Shown: one piece after another, positions 10,788 through 21,713 of the stretch | Layout of the letters: each line of letters begins with the position of its first letter | Position numbering within the stretch: position 1 is the first letter of the stretch | Assembly: GCA_037576215.1 (NCBI GenBank) | Contig: JBANDB010000009.1 | Span: forward strand, 1,736,001-1,800,000 | Origin: Armillaria gallica | Taxonomy: Eukaryota; Basidiomycota; Agaricomycetes; Agaricales; Physalacriaceae | Direction of reading: 5' to 3' | DNA: 64,000 nucleotides | Notes under the pieces: model-generated | The model's input: only the letters and a program-made list of their open reading frames with translations | What the model was told of the DNA's origin: nothing | Database searches by the model: none | Translations under genes and position numbers: made by a program

Positions 10788-11640
10788 CTCTGCAAAGTTG
10801 AGCGACGCGTTTCAGTAAGGATTATGCTCGACGATGGCAAGAGGAGGTGGTGGTCTAGAGCCAAGGTGCTGTTCCAGGAGCGCCGCCGACTGCGCGTCAG
10901 TGGTGGCTGTACTTCGGCATGACACATAAGTCTGACGTGAGCTCTTTTACGAAGCACGATCGCTCCTTAGATCCATCATGATCGCAGCTTAAACTGAAAA
11001 TCGTTTTCGCACTCCCAGATACTTAGCCGCTTGAATACTGCCATCCATCACGGTGGCGCCGTGAGTAGCGGCATTTCGAAGGTCGTCATCACCTTGCATC
11101 AACAAGCGTGTTATGACCAACTCCGCACTCGAAGGATTGTATGATGAAGTTCATGGCGAAATCTTCTTCGACATGTACAGGATTGAGTCAGACTTCACCA
11201 TCATCAAGATCAACCAAGACGCCACATACTACTACATGTTCAACCTCGGGGTTCACATGTTCCTCGAATTCACCGATCCATTTTCGGACACACCAGGCCT
11301 TCATGGAACGGGTCAGTAGATGGGTTAAGGAAGACGCACAGATGAAATCAGTGACCCCATTTGAGTCTATGGGTATCAATCCGGAGTGAAAGACGTCGTA
11401 GACCTGGAGAAAGAGTGAGACCCCGGACGAGGACTTGGATGCTATCATCGCTAGTCGACTTTTTAGATCATCAGCTAGTTGCGCGCTCTCAGTGTGCTCG
11501 AAATATATATACGGAGCTTGGCGAGCTCCTTTCGTTGATCATTGAAGGAGTGTATATTGAACTTTGGTACCGTAAAAAGCGGGTAAGTAAAGCCCTCTGG
11601 GGCCGGGTTAAGCTTGGGTTAAGCCGTGTCACCCGAACAG
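10788..11640. other. No clear gene; possible exon fragment at 11113-11390
   Basis: A short plus-strand piece, LYDEVHGEIFFDMYRIESDF (11134-11193), then a frame change to WVKEDAQMKSVTPFESMGI (about 11320), reads like part of a folded protein. It lacks a consistent frame, so it may be a decayed gene end. Nothing else in the stretch is recognisable. Confidence 0.25.
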
Positions 11641-12400
11641 GGCCTCAGTAACAAGTAGATACATAGCTAGCAGGCGCAGCCTGGGACTCATAAGTCTGTA
11701 CCCTGTATCGGATGGTTTCTATCATGCTTTCAAGATCACGCACTCGAGCCTCTTCCGCCAGATATGCCTGAGTGCATTGGCATAATCTTCTCGTGATCAA
11801 GCTCACCTGCTGCAAACGAGTCTACTTCGTTAGCCATAGTTTTTCCCGCGCCTTGATCTTCTCTGGGGACTCCACCGACGGATCTATCATCGATTCCACA
11901 TGCTCCGCTACGGAATACAAGCCCTGGTATCCGGCTTGCGGTGACTTGCGTACCTGCGCTTGCGTCTCCAGCTGGAGAACCACCCAAACCGTAAATACAT
12001 ACCGAAAGGACTGAGTGAAGACGAGGTGGTGCCCCGGAGTGTTCCCGTCGGCGATCTGGAGGAGCAGAAGGTGTTCCAGGGTAACGCATCTCTGCGAATG
12101 CCGGAGGTCCATCGTCATAAGGACATGAAACGATACAGCATGAGAGTATCTGATGCCCGCGAAGAAGAACCCGCAGTGAAAACCAGTCGAGAGGTCGAGC
12201 CTCCTTATTCTCGTGAGTCGTGCAGCAGGTAGTCCATTCGTGTTCAGGAGAAACAGCGCTGGGAGGTGATAGGGTCGTCGAGACAGATGACTTCATATCA
12301 GTAAATGGTATTCCATCTGTATAGATCCTATCCACATCAGCAGGTGACTCGTTCCGGTGTGGAGGACTGTCCTTCAACCGGTCTACCATGAGGTATGTGG
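11640..12400 (-). CDS. Possible multi-exon gene, unknown product
   Basis: Two overlapping minus-strand frames show protein-like stretches. An upstream part reads TDMKSSVSTTLSPPSAVSPE (about 12300). A middle part contains GYQGLYSVAEHVESMIDPSV (about 11930-11870) and EKIKAREKLWLTK. After a GTGAGC...TCAG junction at about 11810-11765 comes a helical segment, AYLAEEARVRDLESMIETIR. The last piece has the heptad pattern of a coiled coil and ends at a stop near 11650. Because the frame changes must be splice junctions that I cannot fix with certainty, exon limits are provisional. No family is recognised. Confidence 0.3.
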
Positions 12401-12589
12401 CTCTCGCCCAGCTTCCCGTATCGTCACGACGAGAAACTTATGTTCCGGCGAACTAGCCAGGTCAAGGCAACGGTATTCAACTTGCTCGGCGAAGATATCT
12501 CCGAAGCACCTCCTGATAAAGTCGGTACGACGACTGCAGGCCTTGAGAAAATATGAGCAATACTTTAGACACAGAACTCTGTTAGTAGA

Positions 12590-13215
12590 ACTTCATCGTC
12601 TCCTGAGGCCTTCTCCGGAAACTTCCCCCGTCGGCAAGGTTCTTCGGGTGCCCTTCCAGGTCGAACGCGACAGTCGCCCAGAGTTCTGTCCGGACTTCAC
12701 AGGGATTGGCCATAGGTTTGGCGCCGACTTGGTATTTCGTGCCTTCCCGATGGAGTCGTGATGGCGCAGAGCAGTGGAGAGGGCGGTCATCTAAGAGTGA
12801 CATTATAGGATCTATAGGCAGTGAGTAATGAGCAAAGAAATGACAAGACGGCTCACCCAAGGTGCTAAGTACACAGCGTTGAGCTACCGGACGAGTTCCT
12901 CGGAGAAAGTAACGAACTGTTTAGCTGCCTCGTTAGGTATCTATAGACGAAACACATTTTTGCAGGAGCTGATGGCAGCATATACTCGATATTTGTGGGA
13001 CGCCTCGGCAAGTGGGAGAACCGCAAACGTAAGCTCGGCGAGGTCCGGCTGGGGTTTATAATACAGGAATTTGAACAAAAGTTCAAGTGTCCTGGACGAT
13101 TCAGGAAGGGGACCATCTTGAAAGGGGATGTGAGAATTGAGGGGGAGATTGATGCCATATAGCCATATACTCGTCCGACCGTCGACGGCATCCACTTTCG
13201 GACGTGTCGGCATCT
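12590..13215 (-). CDS. BTB/POZ-domain protein, partial or decayed
   Basis: The minus-strand frame 13213-12941 reads LPESSRTLELLFKFLYYKPQ, then PDLAELTFAVLPLAEASHKY and RVYAAISSCKN. This is the second half of a BTB/POZ domain as found in large basidiomycete families. The LLxFLY...QPDL...F..L..LAEAxxKYxVYxAxxxC pattern is diagnostic. An intron may follow SSCKN (GTGTTTC...AACAG), but the next frame soon meets a stop. A further piece (12860-12582, with ELWATVAFDLEG) lies in another frame. The first half of the BTB domain is not recognisable upstream. The gene is either truncated and decayed or split by introns I could not place. BTB domains mediate dimerisation and often cullin-3 adaptor function. 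Confidence 0.5.
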
Positions 13216-13439
13216 GGGAATGAGACTATGGGCAGATTAGACTCTGTTGGTGCCAAACGACGGCGCACTTATACCTGGGCGAGTTCGTGGCTGGTGAAGG
13301 ACCGGGCATCAAGGTTCAAGTTGCCGGATGTGTGGCACAGCCACTGTGTTTTTCTTTCCGCGACGCTCACTTGGCTGGTGCTTCGCCCATCGTAACCGGA
13401 AAAGCAATGCTATGTTCGTATTAAACTGTTTCTCTCTTT

Positions 13440-14648
13440 CCTCCTGGGCGGCCGCTGTGCTTAGGTCCACGGGAACTCGGCATGAGTACGCCTTTTTTCA
13501 CGGGTGGCACCCAGAAATGCTCAGTACTAGTCAATACATCAACGAAGGCCTGGTGGGAACCTTTCGCGTCTCCGTGGCGCCAATACTTGGGGACCGAAGC
13601 GACCTCCTCGCGTCCTTCCTTCGTCGAAATCGCGTCTTTGTACTTAACCAGAGAAATTCTTCAGAATCAGACATCGATGCTGCAACACTACGGGTAAAAT
13701 ATTGGAAATTTCAGACAGAGGTAAGCGTACTTTCCAATATACCTTCCCAAAAGCATCCTGTTTCTCGTATCCACCTCATAGGTCTAATTATCGAGGTTAT
13801 CATGTACAAGGACGGATCTGGGTGAATCGATTGCCTATGGTACGGCCTTGAACCTTTTTCATGGGTCGTCGATATACGAACCCATGATATTGTCGCGGTG
13901 ATTGAAAAGATTCTTACCGATCCATGGCCTCCTGGTGTCAATATGGTAAGGCGGGATCGGAGAAAGAGACGAAGATCGAGCATCTCGAGATCCGAGGATA
14001 TGTTGAATAGGCTATCAGGTGGAAAGACTATGAAGGCTGAAGATGGGCGGCCTACCCTGGGGAATCTTCTGCGGCTGCTGCAGTCTTTGAAGGGTTTGAT
14101 GGAAAGATTGAGCTGGGACATGGAGAGAAGCGGATGTTTCTGTTAAGATCTCTTTTCCAATGCCACGTCACAGAATCCGCATGGTAAGCGTGTACGATAG
14201 CGTGTCTTGTAAATATTCTAAGTCTTCAATTCTTTTCAGGAATATCACAATTGGGAATATGGACACTAGCTATCAGAGGCAAACCGCCAAGCCCTCGAGC
14301 CAGACATGACGAGGGCTATCCTTGACGAAGATTGGCAATATTTCATATAGTAAGCGGATCTCTAGTATTTATATTCCTTTTTTCATGCGACTGATTTAAG
14401 CCAGTTGAAAAACCTTCTGAACGACGATAACTTTACGACCGCTTACACGAGGTATCCCTGAAATTAAGTGCGACCCTCGACAGTAGGATGTCAATCAGGT
14501 ATCGATGGGATGCTGACCATCCTCCCCGTAGATGGCGAACATGCTGCCTAGTCGTATCCGGGTCATCGACCTGACGCCTAGGAGAACATTCTTCCAGTTT
14601 TACAAGCACGCCTTGGCTCGATTTCAGGAAGTGATCGAAACATTGTGA
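13440..14648 (+). CDS. Possible multi-exon gene or gene remnants, unknown
   Basis: Plus-strand pieces separated by intron-like gaps are RREILQ-like sequence around 13650, SNYRGYHVQGRIWVNRLP (about 13782), HDIVAVIEKILTDPWPPGVN (about 13882-13940), MTRAILDEDWQYFI (about 14306-14347), QLKNLLNDDNFTTAYTR (about 14402-14451) and PSRIRVIDLTPRRTFFQFYK (about 14546-14605), ending ARFQEVIETL and a stop at 14648. Each reads like conserved protein, and some are bordered by GT and AG. The frames do not all join, so I cannot decide between one intact gene and a decayed one. No family is recognised. Confidence 0.3.
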
Positions 14649-14765
14649 GATCTAAATCGTCTCGAATACATGAGTAACACGCTTAATACGCGTCCGTCTT
14701 TCAAGGGTTCCATTCCGACCTACTCGTCCATCTCCCGCCTTTCATCACATTTCTTCTCTGCAATC

Positions 14766-14845
14766 TAGGACGCGTGAAACCCTTCGACGCGTCGGTCATG
14801 GAGCAGTCAACGATCGAGGAAAGATCGGGGGGTATATAACCAGCT
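14766..14845 (+). promoter_or_regulatory. Gene A promoter block with TATA box
   Basis: TATATAA lies at 14833-14839, about 60 bp before the ATG. The surrounding sequence (CCCTTCGACGCG, then GTCAACGATCGAGG and AAGATCGG, then GGTATATAACCA) is nearly the same as the block in front of gene B at 57068-57130 on the other strand. Conservation outside the coding region suggests a shared promoter. Confidence 0.8.
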
Positions 14846-14894
14846 ATGAATCGGGAAATCCAACTTTCCTTCATCTTGAACCCATACCACCACC

Positions 14895-17368
14895 ATGTTA
14901 CTCAGCCTCACAGCTTTCATACTTAAAACCGTTATAGTTGCTTGGTTCTCAGCGTCGGTTAGCGACCTGTTACCCACCACCGACATCAGTTGGAGGTGGC
15001 TGGACACCGTCATGACTGACGTCGGATTACTTGAGCCCAATCCCACCTCGACGGAAATCAGCGATGTTTTCATCCAAGGCGTGGCCATCGTCGCCGATCC
15101 CAGTGCATCGCAGCCTATCCACCTGGTCACGGTCCTGACGGCGGATAGCCCAGCGAACGAAGCCGACGACATGGACGTCCACGCAGAAGATACTCCTCCC
15201 CAAGGTATCATCTGGCAGCTTCTCGAACCCACAGTCGCTGTCGTCAAAGTGACACCCGCAGCAACGACGCCCGTGGACGACGCGCTGACGCTGGTTTCTG
15301 TCCATCCTCAACCGACGCGGTTTCCTGCCAGTCTCAGCCGAGTCGGCTCTCGCCTTTGGTCGTCTTCCTTCGTTGGTTCAATTGCACCGGTATCGCTCTT
15401 CACCACCGTCCTCGCCGTCTTGGTAGGCGTTGCTATAGGTTTCTTCGCCCGGAGTGTTTCCGTTTCCGCCGGCTGGGACAATCTCCCCACTCTCGTCGTC
15501 GAAGTTTGCGGCCCCTCTGAAACGGTCACATCCTGTGTCATCGATTCCCTCGTCTCAAGCACGGTGGAAGCGGATTCGGAAGGCCAAACTAGACAGGGCG
15601 AGGTAGTCTTGGACGATATCCCAGTATCTGAACAAGCGGAGCATGGCGGAAACCTCGAGGTGAGTTTCGTATATTATTTTGCAGACCATATTTCCTCATT
15701 GTTCTAGCTGCAGGCAACGGACAATACGGCATCAATCCCGTCCGGAGACATTCCATTCAGCGGTGCCGTTCGGCCCTTGAGGACGTCCGTCGGCGTTCAA
15801 TCTACGTCGGAGGTACGCGAGGTTAAGGTGATTATGGCTATTTGAAGCCTTTGATGCAGCAACTAACATCGCGTATCTCAAAGGACGCTTCCGTATCATG
15901 TGAGCCGGTCTCAAGGACGTCTGTTGGGATCCAGTGTTCATTGGCGATTGATGAAGAAACGGTCAGGATGCCCATGCACACCTTTGGTGCAGCGACTGAC
16001 ATTGCGCGTCTCATAGGACAAATTCGTTCCTAGCGAGAGTCGGGGTAGTCTTTATGCCACAGCCACGGAGGGAAATTCACCATCGCAGGTGATGGACAAT
16101 TCAGACGTCTTTTCGGTCCCAACAGTTAACAGCCAATTCGTAAGTGCACCACAGAATACATCTATGGCGGTCACTGAGCTGCGTGTTTTCAGAATATATA
16201 CACGATGGCTGAGACAATTTCGTTCCCGTCGGTTGACGATCTGGCGAACGTAACCGAGTTCGAGCGGTTGCGTCAAGACGTCCGAGGATTTGGTTATGAA
16301 TCAGAGGTCCATGGGGTAAGTTTTTTGAACTTCTTTCGGGGATGAGTATACTAACGTGCTACGACTTACAGAGCATGGCACCATCCCTGCCTGCGACGGA
16401 GCTAGGAGTATCGCCCTCGACCTCGACCCCGGCTTCGCCAAGACCAGTTAGGGCCAAACCCCTCGAATATTTCCGTGAGTGTTGGGGGGCGGATACCAAA
16501 GTGAGTGCCGATACGAAGCACGTCTATATTCACGAATGCTTACCATTCAATTTCTAGCATGTGTGGGCGCGTGAATTTTGGTATCGTATGCTGAGGAGGA
16601 ACTCATCAAGGTTGTGTATGACACCATGTTTCCCCTTGACGAGGCTGCTACCGACGAGGACAAGTACGAGATGGAGCTGGGCGAAGGACTAGTGAGCCTT
16701 GTCAATTACTTTCTGTGGTGTCCCTGCTGACAGTGAATGTTGTGTAGGTACGCATATCTGCATTGCGTCTGTCGGAGCACGCGACGAATCCCATCCTGCG
16801 GCTTCCGTATAACGCTCCTTCAGAGGATGCTGACCACAAGGATTCCTTATTCATGTCGACGGAGGCCAATCCTACCATCCAGACGGGAGTGTCTTCGGCA
16901 GCCTCAATTGGCGTTCGCTCCCCTCCTCCGTTCGTGCGCCCATCAAACCCCCAGTCACGGTTCTTGGAATCGTCTTCCGAGGCATCGGTGGCCGCGCCTA
17001 CTATCCGCAAGGGTCTCGCTTCGCCATCGAAGACCCCGGCCGCTTGCAGGAGAAGGCCAGCATTGGCCCAGATCAACAATACTCCCCGCGGTGTCCTAAC
17101 CACGCCATCTCGGACCCCGGTGAAGGCTGGACGAGCTCAAGGAGTTCTGACCGGTGTCCCCACACCGCCTCCCTCTGTGCGACCAAAGCTGGCTAAACAT
17201 GGGAGTCGTTTCCCTCTCATCGCGCCGACAACGCGCCTCAAGGATGAAAGCGACTCCCCTACCCGTCCAGCACGCCGTTCTGTGAGTCTTCATTTCACTG
17301 CTGTATTTTCGCACTTCTGATTTTGTTCTCAGCCTCCTCCTTCCAAGTTCCCTCGATGGAGAGGCTAA
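14895..17368 (+). CDS. Gene A: membrane protein with basic Ser/Pro tail, unrecognised family
   Basis: Exon 1 (14895-15659, 255 codons) starts with a hydrophobic segment, LLSLTAFILKTVIVAWFSA, then a long polar region. A second hydrophobic segment (FTTVLAVLVGVAIGFFA) lies near residues 175-192. About eight small exons follow, all joined by short introns. Exon 2 is 15714-15812, exon 3 is 15884-15961 and exon 4 starts at 16017. Later pieces include FPSVDDLANVTEFERLRQDV, PLEYFRECWGADTK and ELIKVVYDTMFPLDEAATDE. The last large exon (from about 16748) is disordered and basic, with TIRKGLASPSKTP, TPSRTPVKAGRAQGV, GSRFPLIAPTTRLKDESDSP and PARRS. A final exon adds PPPSKFPRWRG and a stop at 17366-17368. 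Most junctions keep frame, so the gene appears intact; the exon 5 junctions are less certain. The tail matches gene B closely. The basic S/P repeats resemble phosphorylatable or nucleic-acid/microtubule-binding tails, but function is unknown. Confidence 0.75.
15779..16019 (+). repeat. Tandem exon-intron duplication inside gene A
   Basis: Two copies of about 107 bp (15779-15886 and 15914-16019) each hold the 3' part of a small exon and the following intron. The exon part AGGACGTCCGTCGGCGTTCA matches AGGACGTCTGTTGGGATCCA. The intron end CCTTTGATGCAGCAACTAAC matches CCTTTGGTGCAGCGACTGAC and continues to a similar acceptor and GAC. The encoded repeats are RTSVGVQS and RTSVGIQC. Confidence 0.8.
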
Positions 17369-17429
17369 ATCGATACTTTAGTGAACGCACGGAGATGACG
17401 AGGATGTCGGTCACACACACCTACTACGT

Positions 17430-18400
17430 CGCCGCGTTGGGACCCAAGGGACGATCGGCGGTGCATTGGAGCCGACGGGCTCTGGTGCATGCGGCTGGTC
17501 ATTGGGGGAGGACTGGTTCGCTGACGAGCTTGCCGGTCCTTCCTCTATCCCTGGTAGATGAGGAACATTGGAGACGGTGGTGGTCGACGGGCCATCACCG
17601 TTCTCTGATGGACCTCGGAGGGACCGTTGACTTCCGACGGGTAGTCGACGAGTTCTGTTCCCCTATACCCTTTCCCTTCGCGTGCACGACAGACTATTAC
17701 ATCCTTCGACATCCTCGTTGTCTCCAGCGTCTCCTCGGTTTTCAGTTTCGCATCGTCATCATCGGTATTGGTTCACGGTTAGGACATCCGCGCGGCATAG
17801 CTCTCGGTCGACATTCGATCCTCCCCAGCCTATATCATTATTCTTATTTATTGCATTTCTACCCCGTATACCCTTTTCTCTTCTGTCTTCTGTCTTCTGT
17901 CTTTCTTTTTCCTCCACCATATCACAGCCTATACCTCGTCAATTTGCATATTTCTCCCTCGAGGTTAGCCTACCATCATCACATTCCTATACATATATTT
18001 CTTCGGGATTTTCTTGTCTTCTCTCTTCGGTCCTCTCGGTCTTTCCGATCTTCTCTTCCTCTCTTCCTTGAAACATATCACAGCCTGTACCTCGTCAATT
18101 TGCATATTTCTCCTTCGAGGTCAGCCTACCATCATCACATTCCTATACATATATTTCTTCGGGATTTTCTTGTCTTCTCTCTTCGGTCCTCTCGGTCTTT
18201 CCGATCTTATCTTCCTCTTTTCCTTGAAACATATCACAGCCTATACCTCGCCAACTTGCATATTTCTTCTTCGAGGTCAGCCTATCACTATGACATTCTT
18301 TATACCCATATTTCCTCGTGATCTTTGGATTTTCTTTTGGTCGTTATTTCGGGCTATTGCGAATATTATCTTTCTTTTTGTCCGCAATTGTGTGATAAGT
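17430..18400 (+). repeat. Family 3' flank, copy behind gene A
   Basis: Starting about 60 bp after the stop codon, roughly 1 kb matches the downstream region of gene B (54425-53690, minus strand) and in part that of relic C (5275-5990). It includes GCCGCGTTGGGA, GACGGGCCATCACCGTTCTC and the ATCCTTCGACATCCTCGTTG block. A pyrimidine-rich tail then ends with GCGAATATTATCTTTCTTTT near 18360-18380. Open frames across it are pyrimidine-rich artefacts. Confidence 0.8.
17918..18390 (+). repeat. 156-bp tandem repeat, three copies (last partial)
   Basis: Copies begin at 17918, 18074 and 18230 with CATATCACAGCCTRTACCTC and are spaced exactly 156 bp. The first two are nearly identical; the third diverges after about 90 bp. 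Gene B's flank has only one copy of this unit. Confidence 0.9.
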
Positions 18401-18765
18401 TCAAACGCGTTCGGATTTCATCCAAGACTAACTTCAAGTTTGAGCATTTCGGCATTTGTTCAAGTCATTTAGTACATTCCTTCAACCTTGTTGAACTGCG
18501 GCTCCGTCGTCATCCTTAGCAACATCAGCTGCCGAAGGATAAGCACGGCTCGCACAGCACCGAAAGCATGTTCGACACTCGTACAGTTCGCACAGAGTCG
18601 GAGACAGATATGGAACGAATTGAGAGTGCAGAATCCACTGGCGGCGCAGTTTGAGACACCAACCCACTGCCACGTTGAGAATCTTTTGAAAACGAAATGT
18701 GTAGTAGCGATAGGCAGTACAAGAATGGCAAACCATTACAGCAGTGAGTATACAGCAACGCAAGA

Positions 18766-19059
18766 TCATTGGCAGAAAGCAACAACACAATAGATAGTGA
18801 TGAATATCACGAAAGCAGATGATAGCAACGATCTGGAGAGAGGGAACAAAGTAAAAGAAGAAGACTTGGACTGCATTAGCAGAACGGGTATGGCAATCCA
18901 TTTCACCATCCTCTCAAGCCCACGCACTGACACCCAAGCCTCTGATTGCTGGAGAGCAGCTTCTGCTTGACGGCGACCTTTAGCCTCAAGACGAGCATCT
19001 TCATGAAGTATGTACATTATCTTGTCAAGAAAACTGCTAGGCTCTGCCAGTGATTCCAC
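18766..19059 (-). CDS. Possible tail-anchored small protein or 3' exon
   Basis: The frame reads SFLDKIMYILHEDARLEAKG and RRQAEAALQQSEAW, an amphipathic helix. It then ends in a hydrophobic segment, SSAFVIFITIYCVVAFC, just before the stop. That is the layout of a tail-anchored membrane protein. There is no ATG at the beginning; the frame opens after TCATAG, so this is probably a last exon whose upstream exons I could not identify. No family is recognised. Confidence 0.3.
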   Translation of the reverse strand: MESLAEPSSFLDKIMYILHEDARLEAKGRRQAEAALQQSEAWVSVRGLERMVKWIAIPVLLMQSKSSSFTLFPLSRSLLSSAFVIFITIYCVVAFCQ

Positions 19060-20337
19060 CCTATGATGAAGAGAGAAATTGATGGACGGCGTCTTCGCTA
19101 AAATTCAATTTTCAGTCGCGATTGGAGTCGAATGGAAGGTTATGTACGTTCTGCGCTTGGCGGCGCAATACAAACGCAAAGGGAAAAAACAAGTTCTCAA
19201 CGGATGACCGGACCGATCGTCCGACTTTTCTTTCACAATGATGATGTTCACATCTTCCTGCATCCCAGCTACGACTCGTTTACTGGCGATTACATCCTTT
19301 CTCACGATTATTCTTCCTGTAACGTTCAAATTATTCGGCCCCGCTGACGACCAAATTCGTACATATACTAGAATATATCTCTTGAATTCTCTTCACGTCG
19401 CACGACTCTTAGGCGTCTCAGTAGAACCTACGCCTGCGTTGATTGACGATCAATGATTCCTCGCCTATCTACGCTCGCCCTCGTGTGCGAACAGGAAGAA
19501 AGAAGACTGCCTACCCGTGTTGGGAGGCATCTCGTGGGTCCTATCTCCAGTATTAAAAAACTGAGTTTCTTCTCAATTTACCTCGAAGGCTATTACATGC
19601 TTGGTCGATAATGTGGCGCCAGACATAAGATACTATGACTCTGAGAGCAGGGCGTCCATCATGTTGCGGTGCCGCTATGATAAATTGTCTGCACCGGCGA
19701 GCTCTGTTCTACGCAGCTAGTCACTAGAGCAGGACTGTTTGACTGGCAGACAACTTGGAGCTGGTGTGTAGACTGGCAACATCGTTCCTCGGCTGAGCGG
19801 TCAACTGGACAGGCAGTTCAGCGTATACTGTTCTGCTTCTGTCATACTTCCTTCTCAAGCAAATCTATCTTGTTGGATTCTTGGTCGCCTCCTGTCTCTC
19901 CCCGTTTCTCGGTCACCTTCATCAATGCGTTACGTCGGTCATTCGCGCGTTTGTCGCTTCCACCCCCCAAAAACTCTTTCTCATTGTTTGCCTCTCTGAC
20001 TTTTTTCATCGTAACTACTTAACCTGCATATGTTTCTTCTCTTGATCGTCACTGAACAATCGTATTATAACCTGCATCCCGTCTCTTCGCTTTCAAACAC
20101 TTCATTTCATAATAGAAGACCGGCGCTGGCAATGCGTTCTCTTTCTCTTAACCTGATTCCAGTACTGTCGTTACGGTTGTACCTCTGGCAGTTGTGAATA
20201 TATCTGACATGTCGGCTTCTATCATTCTCTTAGTTTCCAGAAAGCTTAGCGCGATTGGGAGACTCTCGATGAGTTTGACGGTTTGAATTAGATATACAAG
20301 TTACACTGAATTTTCGATGTGCAGCGGTATTTACTAT
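19060..20337. other. Intergenic, no gene recognised
   Basis: Short open frames only. The part from about 19840 to 20130 is pyrimidine-rich on the plus strand. No repeat family or RNA gene was recognised. Confidence 0.4.
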
Positions 20338-21713
20338 CTATTTCTTCGGCATAGTGGCAGCATCCTTTTCTGCAGCCCTATTTACCTCCTTGTCGTGAAC
20401 AACGATTTCCTTCATCTCTTCTGCAAATTGCCTTGCGGATTCTTCGATCTCCTTGCTCAGTATTGTCATATCACTACCGGCTTCGACTGTAGCGATGCCG
20501 CTGTACCACATACGCTGCTGCGCAAGTCCTTGTTCGATCATCGCCTACACAAGGATTCAGGCTATATTGATCGCGGAGGAGAGATGTTCCGTACCTGGAC
20601 ACCGTTGATAACATGCCAACCGGTAGCTTCAGCGATTTGGAGCATGGGCGTCCGGCGTGGCTTGTACTAGCAGAATAATCGATCACCACGGACCAAAACT
20701 GCGAGGAGAAAACCTACTGGCATTTCCAGGAATATTCGTTTTATGGGTAAAGGAAGACCAGACTCGGCAGAAGGTTGTTTGTAAGGAATAGTCGACGCCG
20801 CCATGACAGTTGTATATACCATGCGTTCTGCGTAGGTGACAGGCGCGATGGCAGCTATGGAAACCGAGGGTGAGATTGGATTCTTTCTGGTAACAATGGC
20901 TGACATACGGATAGCACCAACAGCCATCAAGAGGGTGCAAGCGTCCGGGCCGACGAGGTACTTCTCTACATCATCCGGATTCTTGAGGTGAATCAACCCT
21001 CCCTTCTTAGAAAGATGGGGCATCGCTTCCATAACAACGCGCACTTCCTCTGGGTCCCGGTTAATCAAAAAAACTGGACTCAGTCCCAGTAAAGTAAGGG
21101 CATGTGCAGCAGATCGCGTCGTCGCTCCTCCTCCTATGACAAGACCAGCACCTTTGGCAGACGGTGAGAAGGATGACTGTGAAGAGAGCTCTTTCCCGGG
21201 ATGTTGATCACGAAGAGCGTTGAGCAACGCGTTTCGCACACCGAGGACTAAGAAAAGTGAGCCTTTATAGCGCTGTGGTCAGATAGGGACATACTGTCGG
21301 TATTCTGCCCGACGAACTTGAACCCGTTCTCAGTTCGGACCTTCACTATCGTGTTGCACGCGTCTGTAACCTGAGTCTCGGGTGATACTTCGTCTAGATA
21401 GGGTATAATAGCTGCCTTGTTGGGCATCGTTACTCTGTATTTCTTTCCAGATCAGAACTCGTTATATGGATAAAAAGTGCCCGACGTACGCGCATCCACC
21501 AAACTCGTCGCTCTTGATGAACTCCAGTACATCGTCTGTTATTTTTGACGTCGGCCACAGTTCGTATCTGTTGCCCGAATTCAAGGCGTCAAAGCAGGTA
21601 TTATGCAGACCGGGGGCAGACGAGTGAGCAATGGGATATCCGAATAGAGGGAATCTCTTGTTCTGGGGTGCAACTGGGGGGGCCATTGCGGAGACAGTAG
21701 CTGGGGTATGCAA
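20338..21713 (-). CDS. Quinate/shikimate dehydrogenase
   Basis: The N-terminal exon has FPLFGYPIAHSSAPGLHNTC, the substrate-binding S-x-S/P-x-x-H-N signature of shikimate dehydrogenases. Then come VTMPNKAAIIPYLDE (the catalytic-lysine loop), TDACNTIVKV, FVGQNTDSIGVRNALL, GLVIGGGATTRSAAHALTLL (nucleotide-binding GGGATTRS), LSPVFLINRDPEEV, and after a late intron RRTPMLQIAEATGWHVINGV and MIEQGLAQQRMW. This is the fungal QutB/catabolic type, acting on quinate or shikimate with NAD(P) to give 3-dehydroquinate or 3-dehydroshikimate. The C-terminus carries an extra acidic helical tail. ATG at 21713 is used; a second ATG ten codons later (MAPPVAP) could also be the start. It lies next to dioxygenase and dehydroquinase genes on the same strand. 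Confidence 0.9.

Noticed and set aside
15027..15562. Minus-strand frames opposite gene A exon 1
   Set aside because: They are shadows of the gene A coding frame, which has a TATA box, an ATG context and homology to gene B.
17918..18390. CRISPR-like array
   Set aside because: The units are contiguous 156-bp tandem copies without unique spacers, and the genome is eukaryotic.
17323..18472. Long plus-strand open frames (up to 332 codons) after gene A
   Set aside because: They run through pyrimidine-rich tandem repeats and give Ser/Phe/Leu-rich low-complexity translations. The homologous regions behind B and C do not keep the frame.
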